A stretch of 64,000 bases of DNA, from contig OX422207.1 of NCBI GenBank assembly GCA_949130495.1, forward strand, positions 714,182,732 to 714,246,731, read 5' to 3'. Positions within the stretch are counted from its first letter, which is position 1. Every line of letters begins with the position of its first letter. Position numbers and translations under genes: made by a program. This document shows, piece after piece, positions 1 through 11,395 of the stretch. The DNA is from Sambucus nigra (lineage: Eukaryota > Streptophyta > Magnoliopsida > Dipsacales > Adoxaceae). The notes beneath the pieces are model-generated. The model was not told the origin of the DNA, searched no databases, and was given only the letters and a program-made list of their open reading frames with translations.

Positions 1-570
1 AGTTCAGTCAACTCGTGATTCGGAGATACATAAAAACCCTCGAAAATGTGAAAAGCTCAAATCTCACGGGATTAAGTCGCCACTAGTAATATTTTAAGGC
101 TCTCTTGAGAATATAGTTACTCTTCAACTTTTGATTATAGATGTGATAGTGTAAAATTTGCCGAGTTTAGGAATTCATGGTGCAAGTATGCTTTAAGAGG
201 TATTAATTAATTTAAGGTTAAAAGCGTAAGTTTTGGGTCAAACACAGGTATTCCGAGATTTCTAAAAGAGGGATGATAGACAAATCATACCATAAAAATT
301 TAAATTTAACTGCACAAAAAGTTTAAAATCAATTTTTTTTGAAAATTTTCAAAAGAGGTACGATTTTGATAAATTTCCCAGCCCCAAACAAAAGAGAACA
401 TCGTCCTCGATGTTTAAAACTGCATCTAAAAATGAAAAGCACAAGGGAGGAAAGATAGTACAAGAATGAACCACTAATGAAATGTACCGCATTCTGGGGC
501 ATAGATGAAACTTGAAGAACAGATGTGATACAAAAATATGTACAAGTCTATAAAGCATGTGAAAATCATT

Positions 571-591
571 GGGTGGTGTGAAACACCACCC
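571..591 (-). other. Short perfect hairpin in Athila 3' region
   Basis: The inverted repeat GGGTGGTG / CACCACCC has an 8-bp stem and a 5-base loop. In the element's sense it overlaps a preceding G-tract (TTTGGGGGTGGTG), like the purine tract that primes plus-strand synthesis in LTR elements. Confidence 0.6.
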
Positions 592-733
592 CCAAATAGG
601 ATAAGACTCATACTCAGAAATAATGAACGACGGGATGCGTTCCGGTAGCGCTAAGTTTAACGTCTTCAGCTAGACCGAGCCGTTCTCACCCTAAAGATAG
701 GAACTATGAAAAGAACAGGGCAGAAGAAAAATT

Positions 734-751
734 GGGTGATGAGAATCACCC
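734..751 (-). other. Second hairpin of the same design
   Basis: The inverted repeat GGGTGAT / ATCACCC has a 7-bp stem and a 4-base loop. As in the hairpin at 571-591, a TTTGGGGG tract precedes it in the element's sense. The stem sequences differ between the two copies but remain self-complementary. Confidence 0.6.
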
Positions 752-769
752 CCAAACAAGACTGAACAG

Positions 770-2089
770 TCAGTATTCATAAGTGGGATCAACAAGGTCA
801 ATTTCTTCAATGGGAGGTGGGTCTAACTCTAAGAAAGGCTTCAATCGTTGATCGTTGACTTGAAAGAGGCTACCATCCTTAGGATACTGAACGGTGATGG
901 CACCATACGGAGTAACAGATTCGACAACAAAGGGTCCAGACCACTTGGTTTTCAACTTCCCGGGAAAGAAATGGAGGCGGGAATTATATAATAAAACTTT
1001 CTGACCAGGGTGGAATTCTTTGTGTAAGATGCTTTGGTCATGGATCCAATTCATTTTGTCCTTGTACTTCTTGGAAAAATCACAGGCATCATTTCGTATC
1101 TCCTCTAATTCATTAAGTTGGAGCTTTCGATGAATGCCAGCCTCGTCGATATCAAAATTAAGGGCTTTGACAGCCCAATAAGCATGATGTTCAAGCTCGA
1201 CAGGGAGGTGGCATGGTTTTCCAAAAACCAAGCGATAAGGAGACATGCCAATAAGAGTCTTAAAAGCAGTGCGGTATGCCCACAAAGCATCATTCAAGCG
1301 TAAGGACCAGTCTTTCCTATTAGGATTAACTGTTTTTTCTAAGATTTGTTTGATTTCGCGGTTGGAAACCTCAACTTGACCACTAGTCTGAGGGTGGTAA
1401 GAGAGACCAACTTTGTGGGTAACGCCATACTTTTTGACGAGATGTTCAAAGACTCTATTAAAAAAATGTTTTCCCCCATCACTAATGATAGCTTTGGGGG
1501 TCCCAAAATGTGTGAAGACAAACTCCTTAAGAAATTGGACCATAATGCGATGGTCATTGGTATGGAAAGCTATGGCTTCAATCCATTTGGAAATGTAATC
1601 AACTGCAACTAGTATATATTGGAATCCATGAGAAGAGGGAAAGGGGCCCATGAAATCAATGACCCACACATCGAAGATTTCAACGATGAGAATGGGTGTG
1701 AGAGGCATCATGTGACGACGAGATAACCGCCTAGATTGTTGGCATTGGGCACAAGCCTGGCAGTAGTTGTGGGCATCTCGAAAAAGGGTGGTCCAGTAGA
1801 AACCACTTTGCAAAATCTTGGTGGCAGTTTTCTTTGAGCCAAAGTGTCCTCCACAGGCACCATCATGACAGAAGGAAAGAATACTTAATTGGTCGCGCTG
1901 AGGAACACAACGGCGAATGACTTGATCAGTGAAATACTTAAAAAGGAATGGGTCATCCCAAGAGTAAAACTTCACCTGTGCCATGAATTTAAAATGCTCA
2001 TATTTTGACCAATGATCGAGCAATTGGTTGGTAACAAGGAAATTAACAATATCGGCATACCAAGGAGCAGTGGAGATAGCTCATCAGAA
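770..2089 (-). pseudogene. Athila integrase (C-terminal part of pol)
   Basis: Inserts retrotransposon cDNA into the host genome. The uninterrupted frame 770-2023 is 417 residues. It shows the HHCC zinc-binding region (H53, H60, C91, C94) and the catalytic triad D123 (VIDFMGPFP), D182 (SDGG) and E218 (GQVEVSN). The C-terminal region ([13 protein letters not shown]) is typical of Ty3 integrases. All key residues are present, so this domain itself looks intact. It is separated from the upstream RNase H by a frameshift at about 2065-2090: sequence just upstream of the first Met still reads as integrase-linker in this frame, whereas RNase H is in another. Athila normally makes one gag-pol polyprotein, so the domain is stranded. 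Confidence 0.88.
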
Positions 2090-2967
2090 AAGGTTTCAGA
2101 AATAGGGACAGGATCAGATATAGATGTAACAGTGAGGCGGGAGAGATGGTCTGCAACCGAATTTTCGCACCCTTTCTTATCACGAATTTCTAGAACAAAT
2201 TCTTGAAGCAAGAGAATCCACCGTATCATACGTGGCTTAGAATCCTTCTTCTGAAGAAGGTGTCGTAGGGCAGTGTGGTCAGTGTAAATGATGATTGGGG
2301 AACCGATGAAATAAGATCAAAACTTATCGAGTGCGAATACAACAATGAGCAACTCCTTTTCGGTGGTCGTGTAATGAAGTTGAGCATCATGGAGGGTTCG
2401 ATTAGCATAATAAATGACATGGTGACGCTTGTCAACCCACTGACCAAGTACAGCGCCTAGAGAAAAATCAGATGCGTCACACATGAGCTCAAAGGGTAAA
2501 GACCAATTAGGAGGCTGAATGATCGGAGCAGAAGTGAGATCGGCTTTAAGGCGCTCAAAAGAAGGAACACAAGCATCATCAACGACAAAGGGAACATATT
2601 TGGATAAAAGGGTTGTTAAAGGTCGAGCAATTTTAGAAAAGTCCTTTATGAAATGACGGTAGAAGCCCGCATGTCCTAAGAAGGAGCGAATGTCCTTAAC
2701 AGACTTAGGAATGGGAAGCGAGGAGATTATGCCACCTTTAGCTTTATCTACTTCAATAATGTCGCGAGATACGACGTGACCTAAAACAATCCCCTTTTTT
2801 ACCATGAAATGACACTTTTCCCAATTAAGAACCAGTTTCTTTTCCTGACAACGTGTGAGGACCATAGTGAGATGAGAAAGGCATTGCTCGAAGGAAGAAC
2901 CAAATACAGAGAAATCATCCATAGCGATTTTGAGAAAACGTTCAACCATGTCGCTAAAAATGCTAAT
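2080..2967 (-). pseudogene. Athila RT C-terminus and RNase H
   Basis: The segment contains the RT catalytic block (AMDDFSVFG, variant of the YVDD box), the following RT thumb-like region, and RNase H (ELMCDASDFSLGAVLG, then YTTTEKELL). An in-frame TGA at 2317-2319 stops the frame after VVFALDKF. The family has Arg there, so CGA to TGA (a CpG transition) is the simplest cause. The same frame resumes from about 2229 ([26 protein letters not shown]), then shifts before integrase. Its upstream end is cut by the hAT insertion at 2976. The first third of the translated frame above 2967 is transposon sequence, not protein of this element. Confidence 0.82.
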
Positions 2968-3525
2968 CATACACCTAGGGGTGGCCATAGGCCCGAGGCC
3001 CGCCAAGCCCGCCCAACCCACCCAATAAAAAAATAGGGCTTGGGTAAGGTGAACAGGCCCGCAAAGCGGTCTTGGCAAAATTTTATAGGCCCGATTTTTT
3101 TTCGGGCGGGCTTGGGCATGAGTTCTTAAGCCCGATGAGGCCCGGCCCGGCCCGAGGCCCGAAATATATATATATATATATATATGTGGGGGGGGGGGAC
3201 TTTTATAAATATAAAAACGTATACCAAGTCTTTTCATGTAAAGTGGAAAACTTTATATATGGACTTTGTAATATATGGAGTTTAAAAAAGATTTTTAATT
3301 AAAAAAATAGGTATTTTAATTTAAAAAAAAATCTTTTAATTAACATAATAGGGCCCGATCGGGCGGGCCTGGGTAAAGAGCTTTCAAATCTGGGCGGGCT
3401 TGGGATTACATAATAAGGCCCGACCTAGGCCCGAGCGGGCTTGGGATAACACTTAATTTTTCAAGCCCGGCCCGAGCCCGACCGGGCCTGCCCAGGCCCG
3501 GCCCACGGCCACCCCTACATACACC
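2968..3525. mobile_element. Non-autonomous hAT-type DNA transposon with 8-bp target duplication
   Basis: Element body 2976-3517, 542 bp. The termini are perfect inverted repeats TAGGGGTGGCC / GGCCACCCCTA, and the flanks carry the identical 8-bp duplication CATACACC (2968-2975 and 3518-3525). An 8-bp duplication and TAGGGGTGG-type ends are hAT hallmarks. The interior holds many GC-rich GCCCGG/GGGCCCG subterminal repeats, a (TA)n run followed by a G-run (about 3163-3199), and an AT-rich centre. There is no transposase frame, so it would need a transposase in trans. The host site is the Athila RT gene, and removing element plus one TSD copy (550 bp) brings the flanking RT frames into register. 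Confidence 0.92.
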
Positions 3526-5410
3526 GTTGAAAAGTTGCGGGTGCATTGCAAAGGCCAAAGGGCATGCGAGAATAGGCAAAAGTGCCAAAGGCACACGTGA
3601 AGGTAGTTTTCTCTTGGTCTTCAGGGGCAATTGGAATTTGGTTGTATCTTGAGTAGCCGTCAAGGAAGCAGTAATACGCATGACCGGCTAAACGTTCGAG
3701 CATTTGGTCGATATAGGTAAGAGGAAAATGGTCCTTATGAGTGATAGCATTTAGCTTTCGATAGTCAATGCAAATACGCCAGCCCGTTTGCATACGGGTG
3801 GGAACAAGCTCATTGTCACTATTTTTTATGACGGTGACACCAGACTTTTTCGGTACCACATGAATGGGACTGACCCACTGACTGTCTGAGATAGGGTAGA
3901 TAATACCAGCATCGAGCAATTTTAAAATCTCAGTGCGCACGACTTCTTTTATAGCAGGGTTGAGTCGATGTTGGGGTTCACGAGAAGTCTTGGCGTTCTC
4001 CTACAAATGAATGCGATGACTAGAAACATTGGGGTTCATGCCGTGAATGTCGGAAATGGTCCAACCTATAGCAGTGCTATGCTGAGTAAGAGTGTGAACT
4101 AATTGCTCTTCTTGATCAGCGATCAAATCGGAAGCAATGATAACAGGGTGATGGTTGTTGGGGCCTAAGAAAGTATATTTCAACTCGAGAGGTAAGGGCT
4201 TAAGTTCCAAACTAGCAGGTGGCATAGGAGTGACTTTGGACTCAGACGCAGAAACAGAGTTCGAAGGTTTCTCGGTACATAAAGTGGAGGAATCAAATGT
4301 GGTAGGGAGTTCTGACGGTGGAATAGGGTGATCCAGAAAATAAATAGTATCATCATAGAGGGGCTCGAAGGGAGAATCCCTAAAGGAAGTATCCATCAGT
4401 GGAGTGGAATCTAGCAAGGCATTGAGTTCAGAGATGGAGGAATCAATGTCAAAGTAGGAGCCAAAATGAGCCAAACATTGTTGGAGAGGATTGGCAGGGT
4501 AAGTTTTGTCCAACATTTCAGTAACTAATGAATCAATCACACACACCTCATCAATAGAATCGACATCATCCGGTTGTTGCGTAAGATGGAATATATTGAC
4601 TTCTACAGTCATGTTGCCAAAAGAGAGATTCATGGACCCGTCACGACAATTGATGATGGCATTGGCAGTGGCCAGAAATGGGCGACCCAATATGATAGGA
4701 GTATTGGTTGGATCAGGCGCAGAAGTGTCTAAGATGATGAACTCCACAGGATAGTAAAAGTCTGAGACTTTCACCAAAATTTCTTCAACGATTCCTTTAG
4801 GGACTTTCACAGAACGATCAACAAGTTGAAGATTTACTCGTGTAGGTTTCATATTTTTTAAACCTAACTCAAGGTAGAGGGAGTAAGGTAACAAATTAAC
4901 ACTAGCCCCAAGATCAAGTAAAGCACTAGTAGTGAACTTATCGCTTAACATGCAAGAGACAGTCAGACGACCAGGGTCTTTATACTTCACAACATCGTTA
5001 TTATGGAGAAGGGATGTAGCTGGCTCAATGAGGAAAGCATCGCGCGGAACATTTGTCCTACGCTTAACAGTGCACAAGTCCTTCAAAAATTTGACATACG
5101 AGGGGACTTGTTGAATCGCGGTGAGGAAAGGAATGTTAATGTGAACATTTTGAAAGACTTTCTTGATCTCATCGAATTGTTGGGCTTTCTTAGTGGGAGC
5201 CAACCGATGAGGGAAGGGTGCCTTGGGCACATAAGCAGAGGTGGGCTCAGGAGGATTGGTCTCAGTATGATCTGGGGATTTAGAAGGTGGGGTAACCTTA
5301 GGGATAGGAACTAAAGGAGGTATGGTCGGGTGGGGCACGTCAGTGGGAGCATGAACACCATTATCAACTTGTTTTCTCGAGCGAAGAGTAGACACCGCTT
5401 TCATATCCAC
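3526..5410 (-). pseudogene. Athila protease and RT N-terminus
   Basis: The frame opens at about 5410 with the gag-protease linker (VSTLRSRKQVD). The aspartic protease follows: active-site block ALLDLGASVNLLPY, then IILGRPFLATANA near residue 245. DLG instead of DTG is usual for this lineage. A stop at 4001-4003 (HRIHL followed by TAG) interrupts the linker to RT. The same frame then carries RT fingers and palm: LLDAGIIYPISDSQWVSPI, CIDYRKLNAITHKDHFPL, FLDGYSRYNQIPIAPEDQ and FGLCNAPATFQRCM. The frame enters the hAT element at 3525. Codon content otherwise looks like a once-functional polyprotein. Confidence 0.85.
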
Positions 5411-5505
5411 TTGGTAATTGGGTGGAGTGGAACCAACCTCGTAGGCCGAGTCTTGCTATTCCCCTTAGGGTTAGCAATGGGCTGACTGGGAAAATGACCT
5501 TTCTC

Positions 5506-6045
5506 TCACTCAGAATCGAATTGGTTGAAACACTGCTCAAGTCGTTGGAGGGCCTGAGTCTGAGTGGTCATAAACTGAGTGAGAATATTCTCGAGAGAAG
5601 AGGTGGATGAATTGGGTGGAGGGGCATAAGATGGTTCTGGAACCAACTCGCGCTGGGAATTAAGCGGTTGTGAATACTCAAAGGAAGGAGGGGGAACAGG
5701 AACAAGCTGATTATTGTTGTTGGAATGTCTGCCGTGGGGGACAAAGGAAGATGGAAAGTGCGATTGATGGTAAGGAGCAGACTGATGTGGGACAGGAGGG
5801 CGAGGTTGCCTTTGTGGGTTGTGTGGAAACCCAGGGGGACCGCCAACATGTTGTTGGGGTTGGGTAGGAGCAGAGTTGTTGTCGTACTTATAAGAGAAAT
5901 AGGGGTGATTCCTATTGTTAGGATTGTAAGTAAACGACGGGGGAATGGGTTTCCTAGTGGTATAAAAGGCACATGCTTGGGCCATGGTGGGTTTGGGATC
6001 ATCTTGCAATAGGGGACACAAATGAGCTAAATAAATGATCTTCAC
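5506..6045 (-). pseudogene. Athila gag C-terminal region
   Basis: A frame of 179 residues, rich in Pro, Asn and Gln (NNSAPTQPQQHVGG; PPPNSSTSSLENILTQF), matches the low-complexity C-terminal half of Athila gag, with ALQRLE-type coiled-coil ends. It is out of frame with both the gag N-terminal piece and the protease piece, so at least two indels have broken the polyprotein here. I see no CCHC zinc knuckle in the frame. Confidence 0.7.
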
Positions 6046-6259
6046 TTAAGCATACACCACAAGAGGAAGGACTAGAATCGTTGATAGTCATTGCTTGTTT
6101 AGAAAGTGTAACATTTTGTTGCATAGTACAACTGAGAGCGTTAACGGTTTTAGTCAATGAGTTTAAGCTGTGGAGCAAAGTTTTAAAATTCGGATCATTT
6201 TTTACCTCAGAAGTGTTCCCTACATATGGAGGATCGGATCTCGAAAATGCATTAGTGCC

Positions 6260-7066
6260 CTACCAATCTTGAGAGTCATTGCCTAATTCAAGGAGAAAGT
6301 TATGGGCGACAGTGGGAGTCAAATGCATGAACTTACCTTTATGGATGGATTCAATCATGGTGCGAGAAGAAGGGATAAGACCATTGTAAAAACTATGTAC
6401 TAAGTGACTTTTCTCGAGACCGTGATGTGGGAAACTATTGATATAGTCTTGAAAACGGCCCCATGCTTCACAAAATTGTTTAGTAGGCTTCTGTCTAAAA
6501 TACTGAATTGCTTGGCGCATTTCATTTGTTTTGCTCATGGGATAGAATTTAGACATGAATTTCTTAACAAGTTGTTCCCAAGTGAGGATAGAATCCGGGG
6601 GCAAGGAATGGAGCCACATGGATGCATTATCGTGAAGAGAAAAGGGAAACAACCGAAGACGAACATTCTCTTCGTCTAAGTTTTGATTTTTGAAAGTAGC
6701 GCACACAGTGAGAAATTTCCGCAAGTGAGTATAGGGAGTCTCGCGTTCAAGGCCATGAAAACTGGGCAACATAGAAATAGTCGCGGGTCGAATTTCAAAT
6801 TGCACAGCCGGAGTGGGTGGAAGAACGATACATGAAGGCGGAGTGGCCGTAATCGGGGCAAAGTAGTCCCTTAAAGTACGTTCATCGGCCATGATGGGTG
6901 GGGTAACAGAACCAGGGGAAGTGGGAGAACTAGGCGTCTCCAAAGAAGAACACGGATCAGAAAAATGAGGAGAAACGATAGGAACACGATTACCTAAGAG
7001 GGAATTTAGAAATGGAGCACTAGGGGAATGTGTTAATCGATGATCAATGCGTTGCCAATTTGGCAT
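6260..7066 (-). pseudogene. Athila gag N-terminal/capsid region
   Basis: Forms the particle shell around retrotransposon RNA. The 268-residue frame contains MADERTLRDYFAP, a conserved gag start-like block in Athila, and the retrotransposon capsid region (residues about 95-215: LPSFHGLERETPYTHLRKF, LRLFPFSLHDNASMWL, WEQLVKKFMSKFYP). It ends prematurely at a TAG after NDSQDW (6260-6262). The Met at 7066 is the first in frame, and a Met at MADERT may be the true start. It is upstream of the gag C-terminal piece but not in the same frame. Confidence 0.82.
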
Positions 7067-8234
7067 AAAAGCAAGGAAAAAATATTTTTTGGGGATTTTT
7101 GGGTATTTGAAAAAGAAGAAAATTTTTTTGGATTTTTTTGAAAAATAAGGAAGAAAAAATGGAAAATATTTTTGGATTTTTTTGTGAGAAAAAAAATGAG
7201 GCGGAAAAAATGAAAATATTTTTGGAGTTTTGGGTTTATTTTAAAAATGAAGAAAAAAATGGGAAAAGGGGCGATGGACTAACAGTGGAAAAATTGACAG
7301 TTGGAGCAAAAATTGGACTACCTAAAGGAACAACTTATACACGTACACGAATGGAACAAGTCCGAAAGAGCACATAGCCAAATTATTATCTTCAAGTTAA
7401 GTGAGTGGGTAGTCAATTTTAATTAGTCCGCGGGCGAGAAAATCACGAAATCTTAGGCCTCGCCAATAAAAGTGTGCTCCCACTTTCTTCCCGAGAGACA
7501 AGAGGCTTACTAGTTAAGGCTCACCACACTAGCTACTTCAACAAACAACTATCCGGTACCACGCTGGGGAAAGCACAACCCGTTTTACTGGGCGGCCTCA
7601 ATTAAAACCCAGTTTCCCTAGACAAAAGTCTTAATATAGTGGAATGAAGATTTGCAGGTGTGGAAAGGACTCACTAGAGTATCCTATGAGGGTCTCGTTC
7701 CGAAAGGGTCCTAATGAACACCGTTCCTACTTAGCTTGCTAGTTGATTGATTTTAATTTAAGTGAGAGCACGGGTAACAATCAAATGGAGATGTGATTGA
7801 GTGGGTGATGAAATCCCAACTCGTTGCAATGACCGGATATAGGTCTTAGGTAAATTTATTCATTAAACCATCCAATTTAAGTGCGATACTGAAATAAAAA
7901 GCAGATAGGAGCAGGTAGCACACAAAAATTGACTCGCTTGCAGGAGATTTGTGAGTGATAAAGAGTTTACCTCGCACGGTATTTACACACGTGGGGTGAA
8001 AAATTAGGGCAAGCTCATAATGGACTTCTCACTTCACGGTCTCCTTAGATTTCTTCAATGCACGCTTTTGACCGCTTCTGCGTCGCAATTGCCTTGATTT
8101 AGCACTATTTGATACTGCAACTGCTGATTTACCTGAAAAATAATAAAATGCGACATAAGGCCAATTTTAATTAAAATGAGGGACTAAAATGCACATATTA
8201 GGGGTATAAATTATACACTTTTGGGTGCTTATCA
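7067..8234 (-). repeat. Athila leader and 5' LTR
   Basis: Non-coding. In the element's sense it begins TGATAAGCACCC at 8234 (plus-strand ...GGGTGCTTATCA) and runs to the gag start. The part near gag (7067-7290) is strongly A/G- and T-biased with simple GAAAAA-type runs. I could not locate a certain tRNA primer site, so the LTR/leader boundary is not assigned. CTTAT at 8235-8239 is the probable right copy of the 5-bp target duplication. Confidence 0.6.
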
Positions 8235-9013
8235 CTTATAATTCAAAAATTATTATACTCGGGTTAGAGTAGTATGGAAAGGGGAGGTTATATCAGGACT
8301 AGTTGGACGAGGTAGTACAACTAGGTGGGGGTTAAGGAAACCGTTAAGTGTGCACAATAGTGGAGGGGTGAGAATGTCCACAAGGGAGTGCGACACTAAC
8401 TTAAATATGAAGCGTATTCATGCATTTTAAATTACTGCAGTTAATTCACTTGCTAAATATTTTCAAAATGTTTTGGGTTCTAACCCTTGCTATAAAACTA
8501 TTTTCAAAACCTTTTAGGTGTGCAGCCATAGGGACGCCAGGATTGATATTCTATTCCAGGGATATGGAGCTGCGGCATAGGTGGATGATAGCAAGAGTTT
8601 GGATCGGACGCATCATTCATTTATTCCTAGAGTAGGAATTATGCATCAGTTTCAGTTTTATTTAGGGCTTGTCGCCTAGTCTTCTCAGTACAGTTTTCAG
8701 ATTTGTTTTATTCCGGTGTTGAATATTTGTATTGGATTATTTCACTATGGTGGCCGATAGTTTATTCGACAAGTTGTGTAATTAATTATTTAGTTGAGTT
8801 TTATTCAATTATGTGAATGGTTTATGATTATTTCCGCATATACTGTTTTGTTTAATTAAAGAGTTAAAATTTGGCACCAGCTTTTGGAATACTAGGTGGT
8901 TAGTGTGTTTTAAAAAGTTTTCGACAGTGATGCTAAGAATGAACCAACTGGGATTCCTGTTTTAATTTGGTATAGGACTGATCCCCCGGTATTTTATTAG
9001 GCGGGATGTCACA
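8235..9013 (+). repeat. 3' portion of the 5' LTR of element B
   Basis: It matches 14107-14884 nearly base for base. It contains the branch-point-like TTCTAAC inside GGGTTCTAACCC (8475-8486), the CTTTTAG|GTG acceptor-like site (8511-8519) and the terminal TGTCACA. The rest of the LTR was separated by the Athila insertion at 8234. Confidence 0.85.
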
Positions 9014-9015
9014 GA

Positions 9016-9030
9016 TGGTATCAGAGCATC
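9016..9030 (+). other. Primer binding site of element B
   Basis: TGGTATCAGAGCATC lies two bases after the LTR end. It is complementary to the 3' end of initiator tRNA-Met, the usual primer for this lineage. Confidence 0.85.
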
Positions 9031-9208
9031 AGGTTCTAGTGTCCTTAGGATCTGTGCGACTTTTCACGTTTCGGGTTAGCAATCTTTGATATAGAGCCCT
9101 ATCATAGGATTGTTGTATTCTTATACGTATGCGCATTTACGTCCTTCTGCCATATTTTTTATTTGAGTATGAACTCATACGATTCGATTCTCATTCCAGA
9201 TCTCGCCC

Positions 9209-10408
9209 ATGAGAGAGAGAGTAGCTAGGGCAGTAAGGGGAGATGAGACTAGAGAGGCTCGTCAGGAGCAAGAGTTATCACAGCAACTGCCAGAGATGAT
9301 TTTGGCAGTGCGGGTAACTGAGTAGGTGGCACAGGCAGTTGAAGCGACGATGATTGCAATGGCAAGGTACTTTCTACGAGATCAGCCACAAGTGTTAATG
9401 GCACCAGATGTTCAGGCCCAACCGGGGGCGTCGGGGTGGTAGCAAATACGAGAGGTTTTTCAAAAAGGGCATCCATCAAAGTTTTGAGGAGGTTTAGATA
9501 TAGTGCTAGCGTGTCAGTGGAAGTGAGATATCCAGCGTCACCTACGCATGGGAGATTGAGATGAGGTGCGGAAGCAAATGCTAGCCACTTTTAGTTTAAT
9601 GGGAGCAGCGCTATAGTGGTAGGAGTCGATCACTACAGTTCAGGAAAGGGATACACTAGCTATTGCAAAGTTTTGGGTGCGGTTCGATCGCATGTATTTT
9701 CCTCCAGCGGTTGAGACCGAAATGAATAGAACATTTAAAGAGGCGACTCAGGGGGACCATTCCGTGGCCGATTACGAGGAAGAATTTACTCGTTGGCAAA
9801 TTTTGTACCGGATGAGGTAAGCGATGAAGAGATAAAGAAAGTAAAGGTTTATGGATGGGTTAGTTTGGAGAATCAGACAACATTTAATTGGTAATTCCGC
9901 ATTAGTAGCTTATACTGATGTCGTTAACGCAACACTCCGACACGGTCAGAAATATCGCTTCCACGTGAAAGGAAGCAGGAAGAGACTGGAAACTAGCGAA
10001 TCGAATAAAGCAGGAGGGAATAGTACCAGTGGGGTATCCCAGCAACAGACAGGGGGAGATCAGGGGAAGGATTTCGGCAGGGAAATCATGCTAAACAGTT
10101 TAGAACTAGAGGCTATCGGCAGGATGACCTGGAATTCCAACAAGGTCGGCATGGAAGGGACCAGTAGCAGGGTGAATGTATTAGAAGGTGTTTCATTTGT
10201 GGAGGAAGAGAGACACATGAAGAGAGATTATCTTAAGCGAGGCAAGGGTCAACTACAGGATGAGGTCCTGGATGTACAACCACTAAAGCAAGTCATGGGC
10301 GCATTTGGACAGGGAGAACATGCTCTGAAACCCAAGGATCAGCCATTGCAGCTGGAGTATGGAGGTAATTATTTTTACCCTATGGGCGTGGGGTATATTT
10401 TTGAGTGA
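9209..10408 (+). pseudogene. Degenerate Tekay gag
   Basis: The relic starts at ATG 9209 (MRERVARAVRGDE) and meets a stop at about 9322. The piece 9851-10408 aligns by eye with the gag of element D: DGLVWRIRQHLIGNSALVAY here against DGLTWRIRQHLLGNLSLATY there. The intervening capsid region survives only as fragments (FWVRFDRMYFPPAVETEMN at about 9670-9725, partly out of frame). No intact CCHC knuckle remains. It cannot make a complete Gag. Confidence 0.75.
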
Positions 10409-11395
10409 CAAAGAGGATGTCATAATATAAGACTTATTTTTCACTAGAGTTCGCAGGTGAGTCGAACTTAGTGGGTGCGTTGGCTTTAGCAGCCATAGTA
10501 TGTAGATAAACTTTTCGTAGGGTAGCGGAGTTTTTTTGGTGTTCTTCACGGTTGAGTGGAGGTTTAAACTGAGTGAAGGTTTGAATTATGCGAGGAGTTA
10601 CTACTCTCGAGAATTATGGGAGTAAGGTTGATAATATTTTCTAAATATCGGCTGGATAGCGATGGAATTTAACTATTGTGGATAGTGGTGTTAAGTTTTG
10701 GTGTTCACGACACCAGGATATGTTTGGTACTAGGTATCACCTGAGAGGGCGTATAGCCTATACATATGTTGTATTGCGTGGTGCGATAGGAACATAATGA
10801 GGTCTTGTGTTCTCACATTTTATCCCGGTAAGTAGGGGTATTTACTGAAGTGAATCAGGGTGGTTAGATTTACGTTCGAGCAAAGAGAGATAGCTCGGGG
10901 TTTATTTTTGCGCAAGGACTAGTGATGGTAAGGGCGCGGTACTTTATGTCATCTTTGATAACATGAGAGTAAGCGTATATACTTTTGTGTTGAGAGACAA
11001 GTATTTTGTGGGGAGATATTTGGACGTTAGTACATGGGTTGGGTACCCGGGCAATAGATATATATATATATATATATATGTGATATGACTATGGGTTCGA
11101 AGTTATATTTTGGGTTACGACTAGCTTAGTCGGGTAACTTTCGTGCGGTAAAGCGCGGGGATAGGGTGTATGGGCACCCGGGTTAATTAAGGTAAATTTC
11201 GTGCAGTTAAACACGGGTATAGGGCGTATGGGCGCCCTGGTTAATTTAAATGCATACTTGTCTAACTTATGCTTTGAAGCGGATGGGATAGATATAGTGT
11301 GCTTAGAGGCACATGACTAGAGAGTGATATGCGAAGCTTGGAGCACTAGGCTTATCTTAATTTCGAGGACGAAATTCCTTTGTAAGGGGGGAGTA
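10409..11395 (+). other. Non-coding interior of element B ending in polypurine tract
   Basis: No frame resembling pol is present. A (TA)n run lies at about 11059-11079. Near the end, TTTCGAGGACGAAATT followed by the purine tract AAGGGGGGAGTA (about 11384-11395) is the characteristic lineage sequence immediately before the 3' LTR, where plus-strand DNA synthesis is primed. Confidence 0.75.

Larger units (their letters stand above)
1..769 (-). other. Athila 3' non-coding region downstream of integrase
   Basis: There is no convincing coding sequence in this stretch. It lies between the integrase stop and the 3' LTR, which is outside the window. Two TTTGGGGGTG-type blocks on the minus strand are each followed by a short perfect hairpin (571-591 and 734-751). 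I see no envelope-like frame of useful length, although many Athila elements have an extra ORF in this position. Confidence 0.55.
1..8234 (-). mobile_element. Athila-lineage Ty3 retrotransposon, left end outside window
   Basis: On the minus strand the order is LTR/leader (8234 down to 7067), gag, protease, RT, RNase H, integrase and a 3' untranslated region running off the window at base 1. The lineage call rests on the integrase (SDGG at the second Asp, [11 protein letters not shown] around the Glu) and on the gag and protease style (ALLDLGASVNLLPY). The outer edge reads ...TTATCA on the plus strand at 8234, a TG LTR start on the minus strand. It is followed by CTTAT and then by LTR sequence of element B that is continuous with 14107 onward, so Athila was inserted into B's LTR. 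The 3' LTR is not in the window. Every reading frame is disrupted. Confidence 0.85.

Noticed and set aside
571..751. Hairpins as rho-independent terminators or tRNA pieces
   Set aside because: This is plant retrotransposon DNA; there is no T-tract logic and no tRNA cloverleaf.
2976..3517. GC-rich stretch as a CpG island or promoter
   Set aside because: Perfect TIRs and an 8-bp TSD show it is a DNA transposon inside a retrotransposon.
5003..5314. Plus-strand 103-residue frame over the protease gene
   Set aside because: It is a shadow of the minus-strand Athila polyprotein.
7138..7377. 79-residue plus-strand frame rich in Lys and Glu
   Set aside because: It is antisense to the Athila leader and results from A/G-rich simple sequence.
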